Shown here: positions 8,946-18,281 of the stretch, piece after piece
Position numbering within the stretch: the stretch's first letter is position 1
Layout: every line of letters starts with the position of its first letter
Made by a program: the position numbers and the translations under genes
Assembly (NCBI GenBank): GCA_903858935.1
Contig: CAIOKO010000181.1
Span: 1 to 43,749, forward strand
From: an uncultured Schlesneria sp.
GTDB lineage: Bacteria > Planctomycetota > Planctomycetia > Planctomycetales > Planctomycetaceae
Direction: 5' to 3'
Length of the DNA: 43,749 nucleotides
Notes under the pieces: model-generated
The model's input: the letters and a program-made list of their open reading frames with translations, nothing else
What the model was told of the DNA's origin: nothing
The model's database searches: none

Positions 8946-8966
8946 GGTCAGTCAGTTTGAGGTTTC

Positions 8967-9428
8967 ATGAATACTCGTCGCGTTGCTAAAGCCGCAGAGG
9001 CCATTCGAGAATCGGTCAGTATGACAATTCTTCTCGGGTTGCGGGATCCGCGCGTCAAGAACGTGACGGTTTTGCGGGCAGAAGTAAGTGGCGATTTACG
9101 AGCTGCCAAGGTGTATGTCTCGGTCATGGGAGATGCGAAAGCGCAGTCCTTAACGATGCACGGCCTTGAATCGGCTCGAGGCTTTATTCAAGCGAAGGTT
9201 GCGGATCGATTACAAACGAAGAACACGCCGGTTCTTAAGTTTGTGCTCGATCCCGGAGTGAAATACAGCGCGGAAACGTCGCAGACGTTGCGCGAAGTCA
9301 TGCCAGAAAGTACCACAGTCAGTGACGAAGTTGAAACGGATGATTCCGAATTTGACAACGCCATCGACGACGTGGACGACGGCGAGGTTGACGACGAAAG
9401 CGTGTCCGGAAGTGCCGGCACGCGGTAA
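8967..9428 (+). CDS. rbfA: 30S ribosome-binding factor RbfA
   Basis: A 153-residue RbfA. The N-terminal KH-like domain shows NTRRVAKAAEAIRESVSMTILLGLRDPRVKNVTVLRAEVSGDLRAAKVYVSVMG in the expected order, followed by the helix with ARGFIQAKVADRLQTKNTPVLKFVLDPGVKY. RbfA binds the 30S subunit in late maturation near the 5' end of 16S rRNA. After about residue 115 comes an acidic tail rich in Asp, Glu and Ser (DDSEFDNAIDDVDDGEVDDE), longer than in many homologues. truB, often the next gene in this cluster, is absent; an EndoIII-fold protein follows instead. Confidence 0.93.
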   Translation: MNTRRVAKAAEAIRESVSMTILLGLRDPRVKNVTVLRAEVSGDLRAAKVYVSVMGDAKAQSLTMHGLESARGFIQAKVADRLQTKNTPVLKFVLDPGVKYSAETSQTLREVMPESTTVSDEVETDDSEFDNAIDDVDDGEVDDESVSGSAGTR

Positions 9429-9474
9429 TCACAGTTCGTCGTAGTCAGTTCCAGAATGGAGTTGAGACAAGCCC

Positions 9475-10368
9475 ATGGTAGCAGCGTCCCGTGCCAAGGC
9501 GTCCGATCGGGCAACGCTTCTCAAGAAGCTGTTTCCAATCGTCAAGAAGCATTATAAAGTCCAGATTCCGAAGGGCAATAAACCCGTTCTGGAAACGATG
9601 CTGTACGCCATCTGCCTTGAAGACTCGACCGTAGAAGAAGCGGACTTGTCGTTCAAACGGTTGTTCACCGAATTCCCTGACCTGAATGAAGTTCGAGTCA
9701 GTACTGTCGGCGAAATTGAGCGGGCCTTCGAAGGTCAGACGGCATCCGAGTGGCGTGCGTTTCGAGTGATCTCGGTTCTCAAATTCGTTTTTGACAAATC
9801 GTATTCGTTCGAGTTCGAAAGCCTTCGAAAGAAGACTCTTGACCTGGCAACGAAACAATTGGCGAAAATCAAAGATCTACCCCCGTTCGTACGTGACTAT
9901 ACGCTGCACGAAGTCACAGGCGCACATCTGATTCCCATCGACCCGGCACTTGCTCGATTGCTTGTCTGGTTAGGCCTCGCAATGCCGAACCAGACGCCGG
10001 AACAGATGGGTGAGATGATGAAGGCCGCAGTTCGAAAGGCCGAGGTTGAATCCTTTGTATTCACTCTCCGATGTCTTGCGGCTGACCAGAAACTGCATGC
10101 CACATTCGATCCGACGAAGTATGCCCCGCCAGAGGGTGGATACGATACTGACACGGCAGTCGATCGCCTAAACCATCTGCTCACCCACGGACTTGAAAAA
10201 CCGACAAAGCAAACGGCTGCAAAGAAAGCGGTTGCAGCAGCTCCGGCCAAGGAATCAAAGGCCGCGGAAACGAAAAAAGTTGCAGCGAAGAAGGCTGCTC
10301 CCGCGAAAACGCCGGCGGCGGCAGAAAAGCCAGCGGCCAGCAAGAAGGCGGTCAAGAAAGGTCATTGA
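9475..10368 (+). CDS. EndoIII (HhH-GPD)-fold protein lacking catalytic Lys and Fe-S cluster, with H1-like tail
   Basis: A 297-residue protein. Residues about 35-200 follow the layout of endonuclease III: the ML-x2-IC-x-ED-x4-AD-x2-FKRL opening, then LNEVRVSTVGEIERAFEG. The helix-hairpin-helix counterpart is LPPFVRDYT (135-143), followed by IDPALARLLVWLGLA (155-169). The lyase lysine of EndoIII (LPGVGRKTA) aligns with Asp141, while the catalytic-loop Asp156 is kept. Only two cysteines exist (47 and 200), so the four-Cys Fe-S motif is gone. Residues 241-297 are a Lys/Ala/Pro-rich tail like histone H1. I infer a DNA-binding, probably non-glycosylase protein, maybe a DNA architecture or damage-recognition factor. 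It lies 46 bases after rbfA. Confidence 0.75.
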   Translation: MVAASRAKASDRATLLKKLFPIVKKHYKVQIPKGNKPVLETMLYAICLEDSTVEEADLSFKRLFTEFPDLNEVRVSTVGEIERAFEGQTASEWRAFRVISVLKFVFDKSYSFEFESLRKKTLDLATKQLAKIKDLPPFVRDYTLHEVTGAHLIPIDPALARLLVWLGLAMPNQTPEQMGEMMKAAVRKAEVESFVFTLRCLAADQKLHATFDPTKYAPPEGGYDTDTAVDRLNHLLTHGLEKPTKQTAAKKAVAAAPAKESKAAETKKVAAKKAAPAKTPAAAEKPAASKKAVKKGH

Positions 10369-10486
10369 CCAAGTTTTCTGTGTTCAGATTGCCGGTTTCG
10401 GTTTACAACCATTAATATTCAATGCGGCATGGATTTTGTTGTAACACCGAAGGCGGAATACTGCTTTTGAATAAGGAGATCGGGCA

Positions 10487-12772
10487 ATGAACACTTCCTT
10501 TCGGTTTCGAGTTATCATTGCGTGGTCGATCGCCGTTTTCCCGTGTGTCCTATCTACTGCACAGGAAAAGCCAGTTGAACCTGGCCCCATCAATCCAGTC
10601 ACAACAAAAGTCGGGTTTCCCAAGCCTGAAATCCGCATGCAGGAAGCAGACGACACGGCGCTACCGCTCGTTCCGTTGGTACCCCGCTCGGCCGCAGCAG
10701 AAATACGTAACGAAGCGTTGTCATGGTACATGACGGGGCGATTGCTCGATTCGACGCATCGGAACGAGCCTCGTAAAGCTCTGAATGCTTACCGTAAGGC
10801 TGTGAAAATCGATCCTGAAGCGATCGAGGTTTACCAGCATCTGGTTCCGCTCGAATTTGAAGAGGGGAATGTCGCCGCGGCAGTTCGGTATGCGGCAAAA
10901 GCGGTACAACTTGATCCAGACAATGTCGAAATTCTGCAGCTGCTTGCTCGACAGGCTGCCTCGACCGGGCTGCTTCCTGAAGCAATCAAGTATCTGGAAC
11001 AGGCAGTCAATTCGTCTCGACTTGAAAAACAATCGCCTGACTTTATCAGTCTCAACAAGAGTTTAGGACTGCTTTATGCCGTAACAGGCCAGAAAGAAAA
11101 AGCCGCAGACTGTTATGAAGTCATTTTCGATTCGGTAAAAACGCCTGAAAAATTCGGCTTGGACGTGCGTGCCAAAAAAGCCATTCTCGCTGATCCGACG
11201 ACGAATTACGAAAAAATCGGCCAGGTACTGCTGGAAGGCAATCATTTGAAATCAGCTCTTGAAGCGTTCGAGCTGGCGGGCTCGTCGCGACAGGGGGCAG
11301 GCAACCTGGCGTTCAATCGTGCGAAAATACTTTTACTCTCCGACAAACCGCAAGAGGCTCTGGACGAACTACAAAAATACTTTGATGCTCAGCGAACTTC
11401 CAAAGGCCGCGAAGCGTATCAACTGCTTGCCGATATCCTGCAAAAACTGAAACGTTCCGACGAGTTGATCGGTCGTCTGGAAACGCTTGCCGAAAACGAT
11501 TCACAGAACGTTTCCTTGCAATACTTCCTCGCTGATCGGCTGACGGATGTCAATGAATTAGACCGGGCACGAAAGATTTATGACACGATGCTCCAGGGGG
11601 GTGGTGACGCTTCGGGCTATGCCGGCCTGGCTCGCGTACTGAGAAAGATGCAAAAGTCGGATGACTTGCTGGACGCGTTGGGCCGAGGGATGGCTCGCGG
11701 AGAAGACGCAATCGCAACTCTCGAACCTGAACTTAAAGCACTGGTTCAGGACAAAGCCCTGATGGGGATGCTGATCGAATCGGGACGGTCTCGCTCCAAA
11801 GCTGGTCAATTGAAATATGACGAAGCCATTTTGCTCGCCAAGCTTTCTACGGTGCTCAAAGAAGCTGACGCCGCTGACGAATTCTTTCTCTTAGCCATCG
11901 CATTAAGTCGAGGGACAAATCGACCAGCGATTGCGATTCAAATCGAGCGGGCGGATTCGATGCTGAAGCTTCGAAAATATGGCACTGCTGCCGAAATCTA
12001 CAAAGAAGTTCTTGGATCGGGACAGCTGACCGAACGTGGCCGAGCCATCACCTATTACTCGTTGGCACAAGTTCTCATGCGTGACAATCGTATTGACGAG
12101 GCCGTCGATGCGATTAATGAGTCGATCAAGCTGGATGATGACAACCCTGATTTTCGGCTTTTCGAGGTCGGAATTTACAGCCATGCCCGCCGTTGGGATG
12201 ACGCGATCCGCAAGTCGGAACAAGTCATGACCGACTTTCCTGACGAAAAGGAAGTGATCGAACGGTGCCAGTTTAATCTCTCAAACATCTATGTCCAAAA
12301 GGGAGAAATCCGCAAAGGTGAAGAGATCCTTGAAAAGGTTCTTGAATTCAATCCTGAGAGTACACAGGCAAACAATGACCTTGGTTACTTGTGGGCCGAT
12401 CAGGGGAAGAACCTGGAACGTGCCGAAACGATGATTCGCAAGGCCCTGGCTGCTGAACCCGAAAACGCGGCGTACCTGGACAGCCTTGGCTGGGTCTTAT
12501 TCAAACTGGGGAAAATCGACGAGGCTTTGCCCCCACTTGAACAGGCAACGCGAGCAAGCTTCGGTGGTGATGCCACGCTTTGGGATCACTTAGGCGATGT
12601 CCTGCTGAAAGCGATGAAAACGGAAAAAGCGATTGAGGCGTGGAAGACCGCTCTACAACATTCGGAAGAAGAGAAACCGACGGATGAAGCCCTGAACGAT
12701 CGAATCCGGGAAAAACTGAAACAACACGGGGCGTCGCCCAATCCCAAACCGGCAGAAAAGGGTTCGCCCTGA
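10487..12772 (+). CDS. large secreted tetratricopeptide-repeat protein
   Basis: A 761-residue protein with a signal peptide (about 1-25, ending CVLSTAQ) and a Pro-rich linker, then TPR units over most of its length. Examples are RKALNAYRKAVKIDPEAIEVYQHLVP, AAAVRYAAKAVQLDPDNVEILQLLA and TQANNDLGYLWADQGKNLERAETMIRKALAAEPENAAYLDSLGWVLFKLGKIDEALPPLEQA. The last unit matches the strongly conserved end of many bacterial TPR proteins. There is no catalytic domain. It probably acts in the periplasm as a scaffold. An RBS-like AAGGAG precedes the ATG. It lies between the EndoIII-fold gene and yebC on the same strand. Confidence 0.88.
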   Translation: MNTSFRFRVIIAWSIAVFPCVLSTAQEKPVEPGPINPVTTKVGFPKPEIRMQEADDTALPLVPLVPRSAAAEIRNEALSWYMTGRLLDSTHRNEPRKALNAYRKAVKIDPEAIEVYQHLVPLEFEEGNVAAAVRYAAKAVQLDPDNVEILQLLARQAASTGLLPEAIKYLEQAVNSSRLEKQSPDFISLNKSLGLLYAVTGQKEKAADCYEVIFDSVKTPEKFGLDVRAKKAILADPTTNYEKIGQVLLEGNHLKSALEAFELAGSSRQGAGNLAFNRAKILLLSDKPQEALDELQKYFDAQRTSKGREAYQLLADILQKLKRSDELIGRLETLAENDSQNVSLQYFLADRLTDVNELDRARKIYDTMLQGGGDASGYAGLARVLRKMQKSDDLLDALGRGMARGEDAIATLEPELKALVQDKALMGMLIESGRSRSKAGQLKYDEAILLAKLSTVLKEADAADEFFLLAIALSRGTNRPAIAIQIERADSMLKLRKYGTAAEIYKEVLGSGQLTERGRAITYYSLAQVLMRDNRIDEAVDAINESIKLDDDNPDFRLFEVGIYSHARRWDDAIRKSEQVMTDFPDEKEVIERCQFNLSNIYVQKGEIRKGEEILEKVLEFNPESTQANNDLGYLWADQGKNLERAETMIRKALAAEPENAAYLDSLGWVLFKLGKIDEALPPLEQATRASFGGDATLWDHLGDVLLKAMKTEKAIEAWKTALQHSEEEKPTDEALNDRIREKLKQHGASPNPKPAEKGSP

Positions 12773-12899
12773 CGGGTGAATCTGGAACTGGATTGAGGAA
12801 TTTAAAAGTCTTGAGTAGAGATTACGGATCACTTCGGCTTTAATCTCCTCGATCAATTGTTTTTAGGCTTAACACTCCTTCGATTCTGATTCAGAGAAC

Positions 12900-13655
12900 A
12901 TGGCTGGACATTCCCACTGGGCAAATATCGCCTTTAAAAAAGGCCTCGTTGATAAGAAGCGAGGCAAGCTGTTTGGTAAGCTGGCTCGTTACATCATCGT
13001 TGCTGCGCGACGAGGTGGTGGTGACCCGGCAGCCAATCTCGCATTACGTTATGCCATCGACCGAGCCAGAAAAGCGTCGATGTCAAACGATACGATTGAG
13101 CGAGCGGTCAAAAAAGGGACCGGAGAACTCGAAACAGAAACCTACGACGAGGTGATGTACGAAGGGTATGGCCCGCATGGAGTGGCCATTCTCTGCGAAA
13201 TCCTGACTGAAAATCGAAATCGGACAGCAGGTGAAATACGAAAGATTTTTGAGGTCAACGGCGGAAATCTTGGTAGTACCGGGTGCGTTGCATATCTTTT
13301 CGAACGCAAGGGAATCATTCAGACCCCAACGAAATCAGTGACGGAAGATCGGCTCTTCGAAGTTGCTCTCGAAGCGGGAGCATCCGACGTACAGCAAGTC
13401 GGTGAGATGTTTGAGGTCACCACGACTCCTGACTCTTTTCAGGAAGTCATGTCCGCGATTGAGGCCGCAAAAATTCCGATGGAAACGGCGGAAGTCATGC
13501 GCATCGCAACCAACACCGTCGATCTCGATCTTGAAGCTGCTCGCGCCGTTCTGAAACTGATGGAAATCCTTGAAGATCACGACGACGTTCAAAGTGTCAC
13601 GGCAAATTTCAATATCCCTGAAACTGTCATGGCCGAGCTGGAAGCCGATTCGTAA
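12900..13655 (+). CDS. yebC: YebC/PmpR/TACO1 family regulator
   Basis: A complete 251-residue YebC family protein beginning with the hallmark MAGHSHWANI. KRGKLFGKLARYIIVAAR, NLALRYAIDRARKASMSNDTIERAVKKGTG, YDEVMYEGYGPHGVAILCEILTENRNRTAGEIRKIF and NGGNLGSTGCVAYLFERKG follow in order. Members are cytoplasmic; they have been described as DNA-binding regulators and, more recently, as translation factors that help ribosomes through difficult stretches. Its position in a block with nusA, infB and rbfA fits a translation role. It converges with the esterase gene, with only 37 bases between the stop codons. Confidence 0.95.
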   Translation: MAGHSHWANIAFKKGLVDKKRGKLFGKLARYIIVAARRGGGDPAANLALRYAIDRARKASMSNDTIERAVKKGTGELETETYDEVMYEGYGPHGVAILCEILTENRNRTAGEIRKIFEVNGGNLGSTGCVAYLFERKGIIQTPTKSVTEDRLFEVALEAGASDVQQVGEMFEVTTTPDSFQEVMSAIEAAKIPMETAEVMRIATNTVDLDLEAARAVLKLMEILEDHDDVQSVTANFNIPETVMAELEADS

Positions 13656-13692
13656 CGATCGTCATGAATTCCTCAGTGAACGGGTACGAGTT

Positions 13693-15684
13693 TTATTTTC
13701 CAGACTCGTCATTCGATTGCCTGACAAACCAATCCTTCAGCAACTCCCATGGAGCCCTGGTATCCTCTGATGGCCGACTGATCAATTCCAGACCTTGAGC
13801 TCGTACCAGTCTGCGGCAAAGCTCATCGCGTTTGCTAATTTTATCGGATCCGGCAACCGAGGGATCAACAACGATGCAGTCCCATTCTTGATGCCCGAAA
13901 CTCAGTGACCAGTTCATGATCCATGAGTAACTGTGGACGAACTGTTCATCAGTTTCAGCGGCGACGTCTCCTGGAACCGCAATGACAACCAGATCGGGTT
14001 TAAGCGTTCGTACCATCGCCTTGGCTTCGTTCTCTAATGCGACAATCGATTTTCCCTGAACGGTCCAGGGTGTTACCTCGACGATTGCGTTTGGATTCAG
14101 ACTTTTTAATGCCACTTCAACCATTGAATGATACGGTGACATCGCAAGAACTTTGAAACTATGCTGTTTTTGCAGCAAAGTTTTGACCTTAGCCAATACC
14201 GGGCGTGGTGGTTCGATGCCTTCCAGGGATAAGGTCCTGGCAGCAATTGTCTGGCAAAGTTCTTCTGCCATTCGCTTATGACCATCCAGATTGGGATGAA
14301 TTTCGTCGCTCATCGTAAGCCGCCATGCCCAGGGAGCATGACTGCGCAAACGCTCTGCTGCCCGATATTGATCACAAACGGGAACGGACAGATCCCGACC
14401 GACCGACCGAATAATCTCACAATAGGTGAGCAGCTTTTGAATCGGACGGTTTGGTGTGTCGATCACAGCATTCGGCGTGCACAGGACAACCTGACAATTT
14501 CGTGCACGGCAGCGATTGACCAACATTTCCAGGTTTTCACGGAATTTCTCGGGGGCGACTCGCGTGACGTCGTTCAGACCAAAGCTGATTGTCACCAGGT
14601 CTGGCTGTTTACTGAGTACATCTCGTTCAAGTCGCTCTAAGCCTTCTACCGTTGTCTGGCCGCTGATTCCCGCATTAATGACCTTAATGCCAGCATTTGG
14701 AAACAACTGTCGCAATCCCAATTCTAACATTTCCGGATACGCTCGCTGACCACCCGTGTGGTAATAGACTCCCGTCACGCTGTCTCCGAGGCACACGATG
14801 GTTTTCGACGAATCGTTGAAGGAGAAAAGAGATTTCAATTGCGGTTTGTTCTGAAGGGATTTCTCGATGGCAAATTTCAGTGCGTCCATCGCGTCGGAAT
14901 AGTGAGTTTCGTGTCCCCCTTCAGGACGATGAATTGAATGGACCGGTGATCCTCGTTTTTTCAGCAATTCCATCAGTCGCAATGTACTGTCAGGCGGAAC
15001 AAGCGTATCGCGTCCACCTGTTGTCAGCCCGATTGGCATCGTCAGCCGTTCAGGAAACAACTCCGCCGATCGAGTACGGTAAACCTCGGGCTGTTCAGAT
15101 CTGGTTCCCCCATATGACGAGGCGATTGCTTCGGTGAAACCTGTGTACTCAATCAGGTTCGCCGTTCCATTCATCGAAACAACAGCGTCGATCGCTTCCG
15201 GGTGGATCGCTGCAAATGCAAGAGCGGATGTCCCTCCCATCGAACCGCCGCAGAGGATCACGTTTTCAATCCGAAACCGCTGATTGAGATCATCCAGAAT
15301 CTGCGACAGATCTCGCTCAGCGGCTGGTCCCATCCATGAAGTTTTTGCACGATAGTCCGGTGACACATAAATCAATTGATATTTTGCCGCCGCATCGCGA
15401 GTTGCGCGACATTCATCGCGGGCATCATTAATGAATTGCCAACGGTCCGAACCGTGACCGTGCAGAGCGATCATAAGGCTGTGTGGTTGATTGACGTCAA
15501 AGTGCATAGGAAGGCGAATCACATATCGCTGCTCTGTGCCGTCGAGCTTTGCGGTAAAACTGACATCAACAGGTGGCCCGAGTTCTTCTGATTCATCGGC
15601 CCCATTCGAGACGGCGGCCCCCCCCATAACAATGAGGGTCAAAGCAAGAATTCGAGTCTTGTAGAACCAGTAGCGCTTTGTCAT
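13693..15684 (-). CDS. alpha/beta-hydrolase fused to SGNH/GDSL hydrolase, secreted
   Basis: A 663-residue protein with signal peptide (1-28). Domain 1 (about 35-280) is an alpha/beta-hydrolase of the esterase/PHB-depolymerase kind: nucleophile Ser148 in GGSMGG, acid Asp226 in GGRDTL, His258 in GGHET. Domain 2 (about 293-485) is an SGNH hydrolase: GDS (300-302), Gly340, Asn371 in GLND and Asp460/His463 in SDEIHP. A third part (about 495-640) has an SGNH-like alternation but no catalytic set. Two ester hydrolases on one chain suggest deacylation of polysaccharide side chains; this is inference. The ATG at 15684 gives a proper signal peptide and has AGGGAAAG upstream; an upstream start at 15807 would bury it. 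Confidence 0.85.
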   Translation of the reverse strand: MTKRYWFYKTRILALTLIVMGGAAVSNGADESEELGPPVDVSFTAKLDGTEQRYVIRLPMHFDVNQPHSLMIALHGHGSDRWQFINDARDECRATRDAAAKYQLIYVSPDYRAKTSWMGPAAERDLSQILDDLNQRFRIENVILCGGSMGGTSALAFAAIHPEAIDAVVSMNGTANLIEYTGFTEAIASSYGGTRSEQPEVYRTRSAELFPERLTMPIGLTTGGRDTLVPPDSTLRLMELLKKRGSPVHSIHRPEGGHETHYSDAMDALKFAIEKSLQNKPQLKSLFSFNDSSKTIVCLGDSVTGVYYHTGGQRAYPEMLELGLRQLFPNAGIKVINAGISGQTTVEGLERLERDVLSKQPDLVTISFGLNDVTRVAPEKFRENLEMLVNRCRARNCQVVLCTPNAVIDTPNRPIQKLLTYCEIIRSVGRDLSVPVCDQYRAAERLRSHAPWAWRLTMSDEIHPNLDGHKRMAEELCQTIAARTLSLEGIEPPRPVLAKVKTLLQKQHSFKVLAMSPYHSMVEVALKSLNPNAIVEVTPWTVQGKSIVALENEAKAMVRTLKPDLVVIAVPGDVAAETDEQFVHSYSWIMNWSLSFGHQEWDCIVVDPSVAGSDKISKRDELCRRLVRAQGLELISRPSEDTRAPWELLKDWFVRQSNDESGK

Positions 15685-15809
15685 TGGGACTTTCCCTGGA
15701 CAATGTTCCAAACAATTTACCATTTTTCCAAGAACCAGATCAGACACACGAACTTTCATCCAATCTGATTTAAAGACCAATCGCGTCTGACATGAAACAG
15801 ATTGCAAGT

Positions 15810-16838
15810 TTACGCGACACGCTGCGATTGTCCGGTTTCAGCAGCACGGTAACATGCAAAAACCGTCTTCAATGCGTGCAGACTTTGTACACTGGTGACC
15901 GGAGGCGATGCGGAATCAGCGCTTGCTTTGACGCAGGCTTGGACGAGTGGCGTATAGCTGGTGTCATCTGGCGGCCCATCGTACTTTCGGATCTGGGCTG
16001 GCGACTCCTTTGTGCTGGAACACTGTAAGGGTTCACCTCCGTGTGGTTCCAGTTGCAGCCAGCCGTGCGATCCCCAAATCTTAATATGCGAGTGATAGCC
16101 ACGATCGAGGTAATACCCGCTGGTCATTGTGCCGAAGCTGCCGTTATCAAACCGCAACGACATTGCGGCCGAATCTTCGATCTTAAGCGGTTGCCCGCCG
16201 ACGACACCTGCAAACCCTGCGACCTCGACGATTTGTGAATCTGTCAGGTACATCACCAGATCGATCCAGTGAATCCCCAGCCACATCAGGTGTCCTCCCC
16301 CAGAGCGGGCACGATCAGCGAACCATGATTTGTGGTAGGTCGGATTCTTGAGTCGCGTTTGATCGGCAACAATATGCAGTTCGCAACCATAGATCTGACC
16401 GATCTGTCCCGATTGAATCAGCTTCCTTGCTGCAATAACGGTTCCTCGCAAACGGTTTGCGAATGCGAGCATCAAAAATCGATGCTTCATATCCGCGAGT
16501 CGGACCAGCGTTTCAAAGTCTTCAGCCTTCACGCACGAAGGCTTTTCCGCCAGCACATGACAGTTTGCTTCCAGTGCCATTTGAATCACCGGAGGAGCGT
16601 GAAGAGCTTCCATCGTGATCAGTGTCATTCCCGGTTGTTCAATAAGTGCCCTTGAGTGATCTCGTCCGAAATGGGTCAACTTGCCTCCCAACGATTTCTT
16701 CGCGGCAGCCTCACTCATTCCACTAGGGTCGGCCACAATCACAGAACGAACCTGATCCGACAAAGCGAGTCCGGCAAAGTACGAATCCAGATGAGCCCCG
16801 CCAACATCTGTCAGTACTGCGACTGTGAGTTCAGGCAT
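15810..16838 (-). CDS. Gfo/Idh/MocA family NAD(P)-dependent oxidoreductase
   Basis: A 342-residue protein. The N-terminal Rossmann fold begins ELTVAVLTDVGGAHLDSYF, with a degenerate glycine-rich loop. The family signature AEKPS lies near residue 95-99, and the C-terminal substrate domain holds GGGHLMWLGIHWIDLVMYLTD, where the second His is the usual catalytic residue. Members oxidise or reduce sugars, inositols and related compounds. It has no signal peptide, unlike the many Tat-exported planctomycete members, so it probably acts in the cytoplasm. The esterase gene lies 125 bases downstream and the PQQ-propeller gene 46 bases upstream, all on the minus strand. Confidence 0.88.
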   Translation of the reverse strand: MPELTVAVLTDVGGAHLDSYFAGLALSDQVRSVIVADPSGMSEAAAKKSLGGKLTHFGRDHSRALIEQPGMTLITMEALHAPPVIQMALEANCHVLAEKPSCVKAEDFETLVRLADMKHRFLMLAFANRLRGTVIAARKLIQSGQIGQIYGCELHIVADQTRLKNPTYHKSWFADRARSGGGHLMWLGIHWIDLVMYLTDSQIVEVAGFAGVVGGQPLKIEDSAAMSLRFDNGSFGTMTSGYYLDRGYHSHIKIWGSHGWLQLEPHGGEPLQCSSTKESPAQIRKYDGPPDDTSYTPLVQACVKASADSASPPVTSVQSLHALKTVFACYRAAETGQSQRVA

Positions 16839-16884
16839 CGGTATCTCTCAGAGATGGAACAACGAGTTGCGGATCAATTTTGAA

Positions 16885-18189
16885 TTACGGCTTGCGGACA
16901 TCGAGGCAGATAATCTCGTCGTTATCACGAAGGTAAAGCAGTCCAATTGAAAGAGCAGGGGCCTGACGCGTCTGCTTCAGAACCTCGGCCCTGCCAATTT
17001 CCTCATAGCCCTTGCTCGAGATTTTCGCGACAACTAACTCACCATTCATCGTCGTCATGAACAGTTTGCCATCGGCGGCGATCAGGTTCCCTTTACCAAA
17101 TCTCAGTTCCTGCCAGACTCGTTCACCTGTCGCCGCATTGACACAAGTGAGATGAGTTACCGGGCCGGCGGCTCCGACATTGTCGAATCCGTATAAGAAG
17201 CCGTCCTGAAGAATCGATGTCTGCCATTCATTTCGCAGAACACTCTTTGGCCCTTGTGACTTCCAGACCTCGCCAACTTCAAATTTGCTCCCTTTGGACT
17301 TAAGCGACAATAATACGCTGCCGTGGTTTTCCCCCGACGAAACAAACACCTGATCTTTCACTGCCAACGGAGTCACGATGTTGCAATCAAAGTTTGTTTC
17401 ATAAGGATGTCTCCAGAGCAGGGTACCGTTGTCTGGACTCAGCCCAAGCACTGAAGCGCCGGAGTAAACAACAAGCTGCGAACGCCCGCCGACGTTCAGT
17501 AAGGTTGGCGAAGAATATCCGGCAGGATCTTCACCTGATTTCCAAACCAGCTTGCCCGTGGTGGCGTCGAAAGCCGCAACGGTGGCGTTGGGAGCACCAA
17601 CGGTGACATGCACACGGTTGTCGACGACCAGTGGCGAACTCGCCATCCCATAATCGGCCACCTGACCGCCAAGCTCTTCCACGACATTGTGAGTCCAGAC
17701 GATCTTCCCGCTGGCAAAATTGACGGCCGTGAGAATTCCCTCGCCTGTATAGGAAAAAATCAGATCGCCAGAAATGGCAGGAGTCGCACGTGGTCCGTTT
17801 CCCATGCCGTTTTGGTACTCTGGTGCCAGGGGTCGCTCCCAGACGGTTTTTCCAGTCAATGCGTCCAGCGCGACAAGTTGTTGCTCACCGTCTTTCTGAA
17901 TGAGCGTGACAAGTCGGCCTCGACTGATCGCCAACCCGGACATTCCCACGCCGCCAGAAACACGCCAGACCTCCTTAGGCCCTCCGGCTGGCCATCGGTC
18001 CAATAAGCCGGTTTCTTGCGAAATACCATTTCGCTGTGGTCCCAGAAATTGTGGCCAATCGTGTTTGCCGTTCGTCAGTTGTGCCAGACACAGACTGTTC
18101 GACAGCACGAAAAAGGTACAGGCCAACAGAACATGACGCCGGTGACATCCCTTAGTTGAGCCCTGAAAAACATCGACTTGAACGTTCAT
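16885..18189 (-). CDS. secreted PQQ-like beta-propeller protein
   Basis: A 434-residue protein with a signal peptide (about 1-35, hydrophobic VLLACTFFVLSNSLCLA). A beta-propeller of PQQ-type repeats follows, each with a sheet motif near W or VWE: LVALDALTGKTVWERPL, LTAVNFASGKIVWTHNV, VAAFDATTGKLVWKSGE, VLGLSPDNGTLLWRHPY, LTCVNAATGERVWQEL. The opening WPQFLGPQRNGIS is typical of planctomycete proteins of this class. No metal-binding or catalytic residues of true quinoprotein dehydrogenases are apparent, so a binding or scaffold role like BamB is as likely as an enzyme. The ATG at 18189 has AGGA upstream; an earlier start at 18285 would overlap the next gene and hide the signal peptide. Confidence 0.85.
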   Translation of the reverse strand: MNVQVDVFQGSTKGCHRRHVLLACTFFVLSNSLCLAQLTNGKHDWPQFLGPQRNGISQETGLLDRWPAGGPKEVWRVSGGVGMSGLAISRGRLVTLIQKDGEQQLVALDALTGKTVWERPLAPEYQNGMGNGPRATPAISGDLIFSYTGEGILTAVNFASGKIVWTHNVVEELGGQVADYGMASSPLVVDNRVHVTVGAPNATVAAFDATTGKLVWKSGEDPAGYSSPTLLNVGGRSQLVVYSGASVLGLSPDNGTLLWRHPYETNFDCNIVTPLAVKDQVFVSSGENHGSVLLSLKSKGSKFEVGEVWKSQGPKSVLRNEWQTSILQDGFLYGFDNVGAAGPVTHLTCVNAATGERVWQELRFGKGNLIAADGKLFMTTMNGELVVAKISSKGYEEIGRAEVLKQTRQAPALSIGLLYLRDNDEIICLDVRKP

Positions 18190-18281
18190 AAAAGCATCCT
18201 GCCTTGGCGGGCATATGGCAAAAACATTTGTAGTGTGCAATCGTCGCAAGTCACCGGCAATCAAGCAACCAACACTCACAC

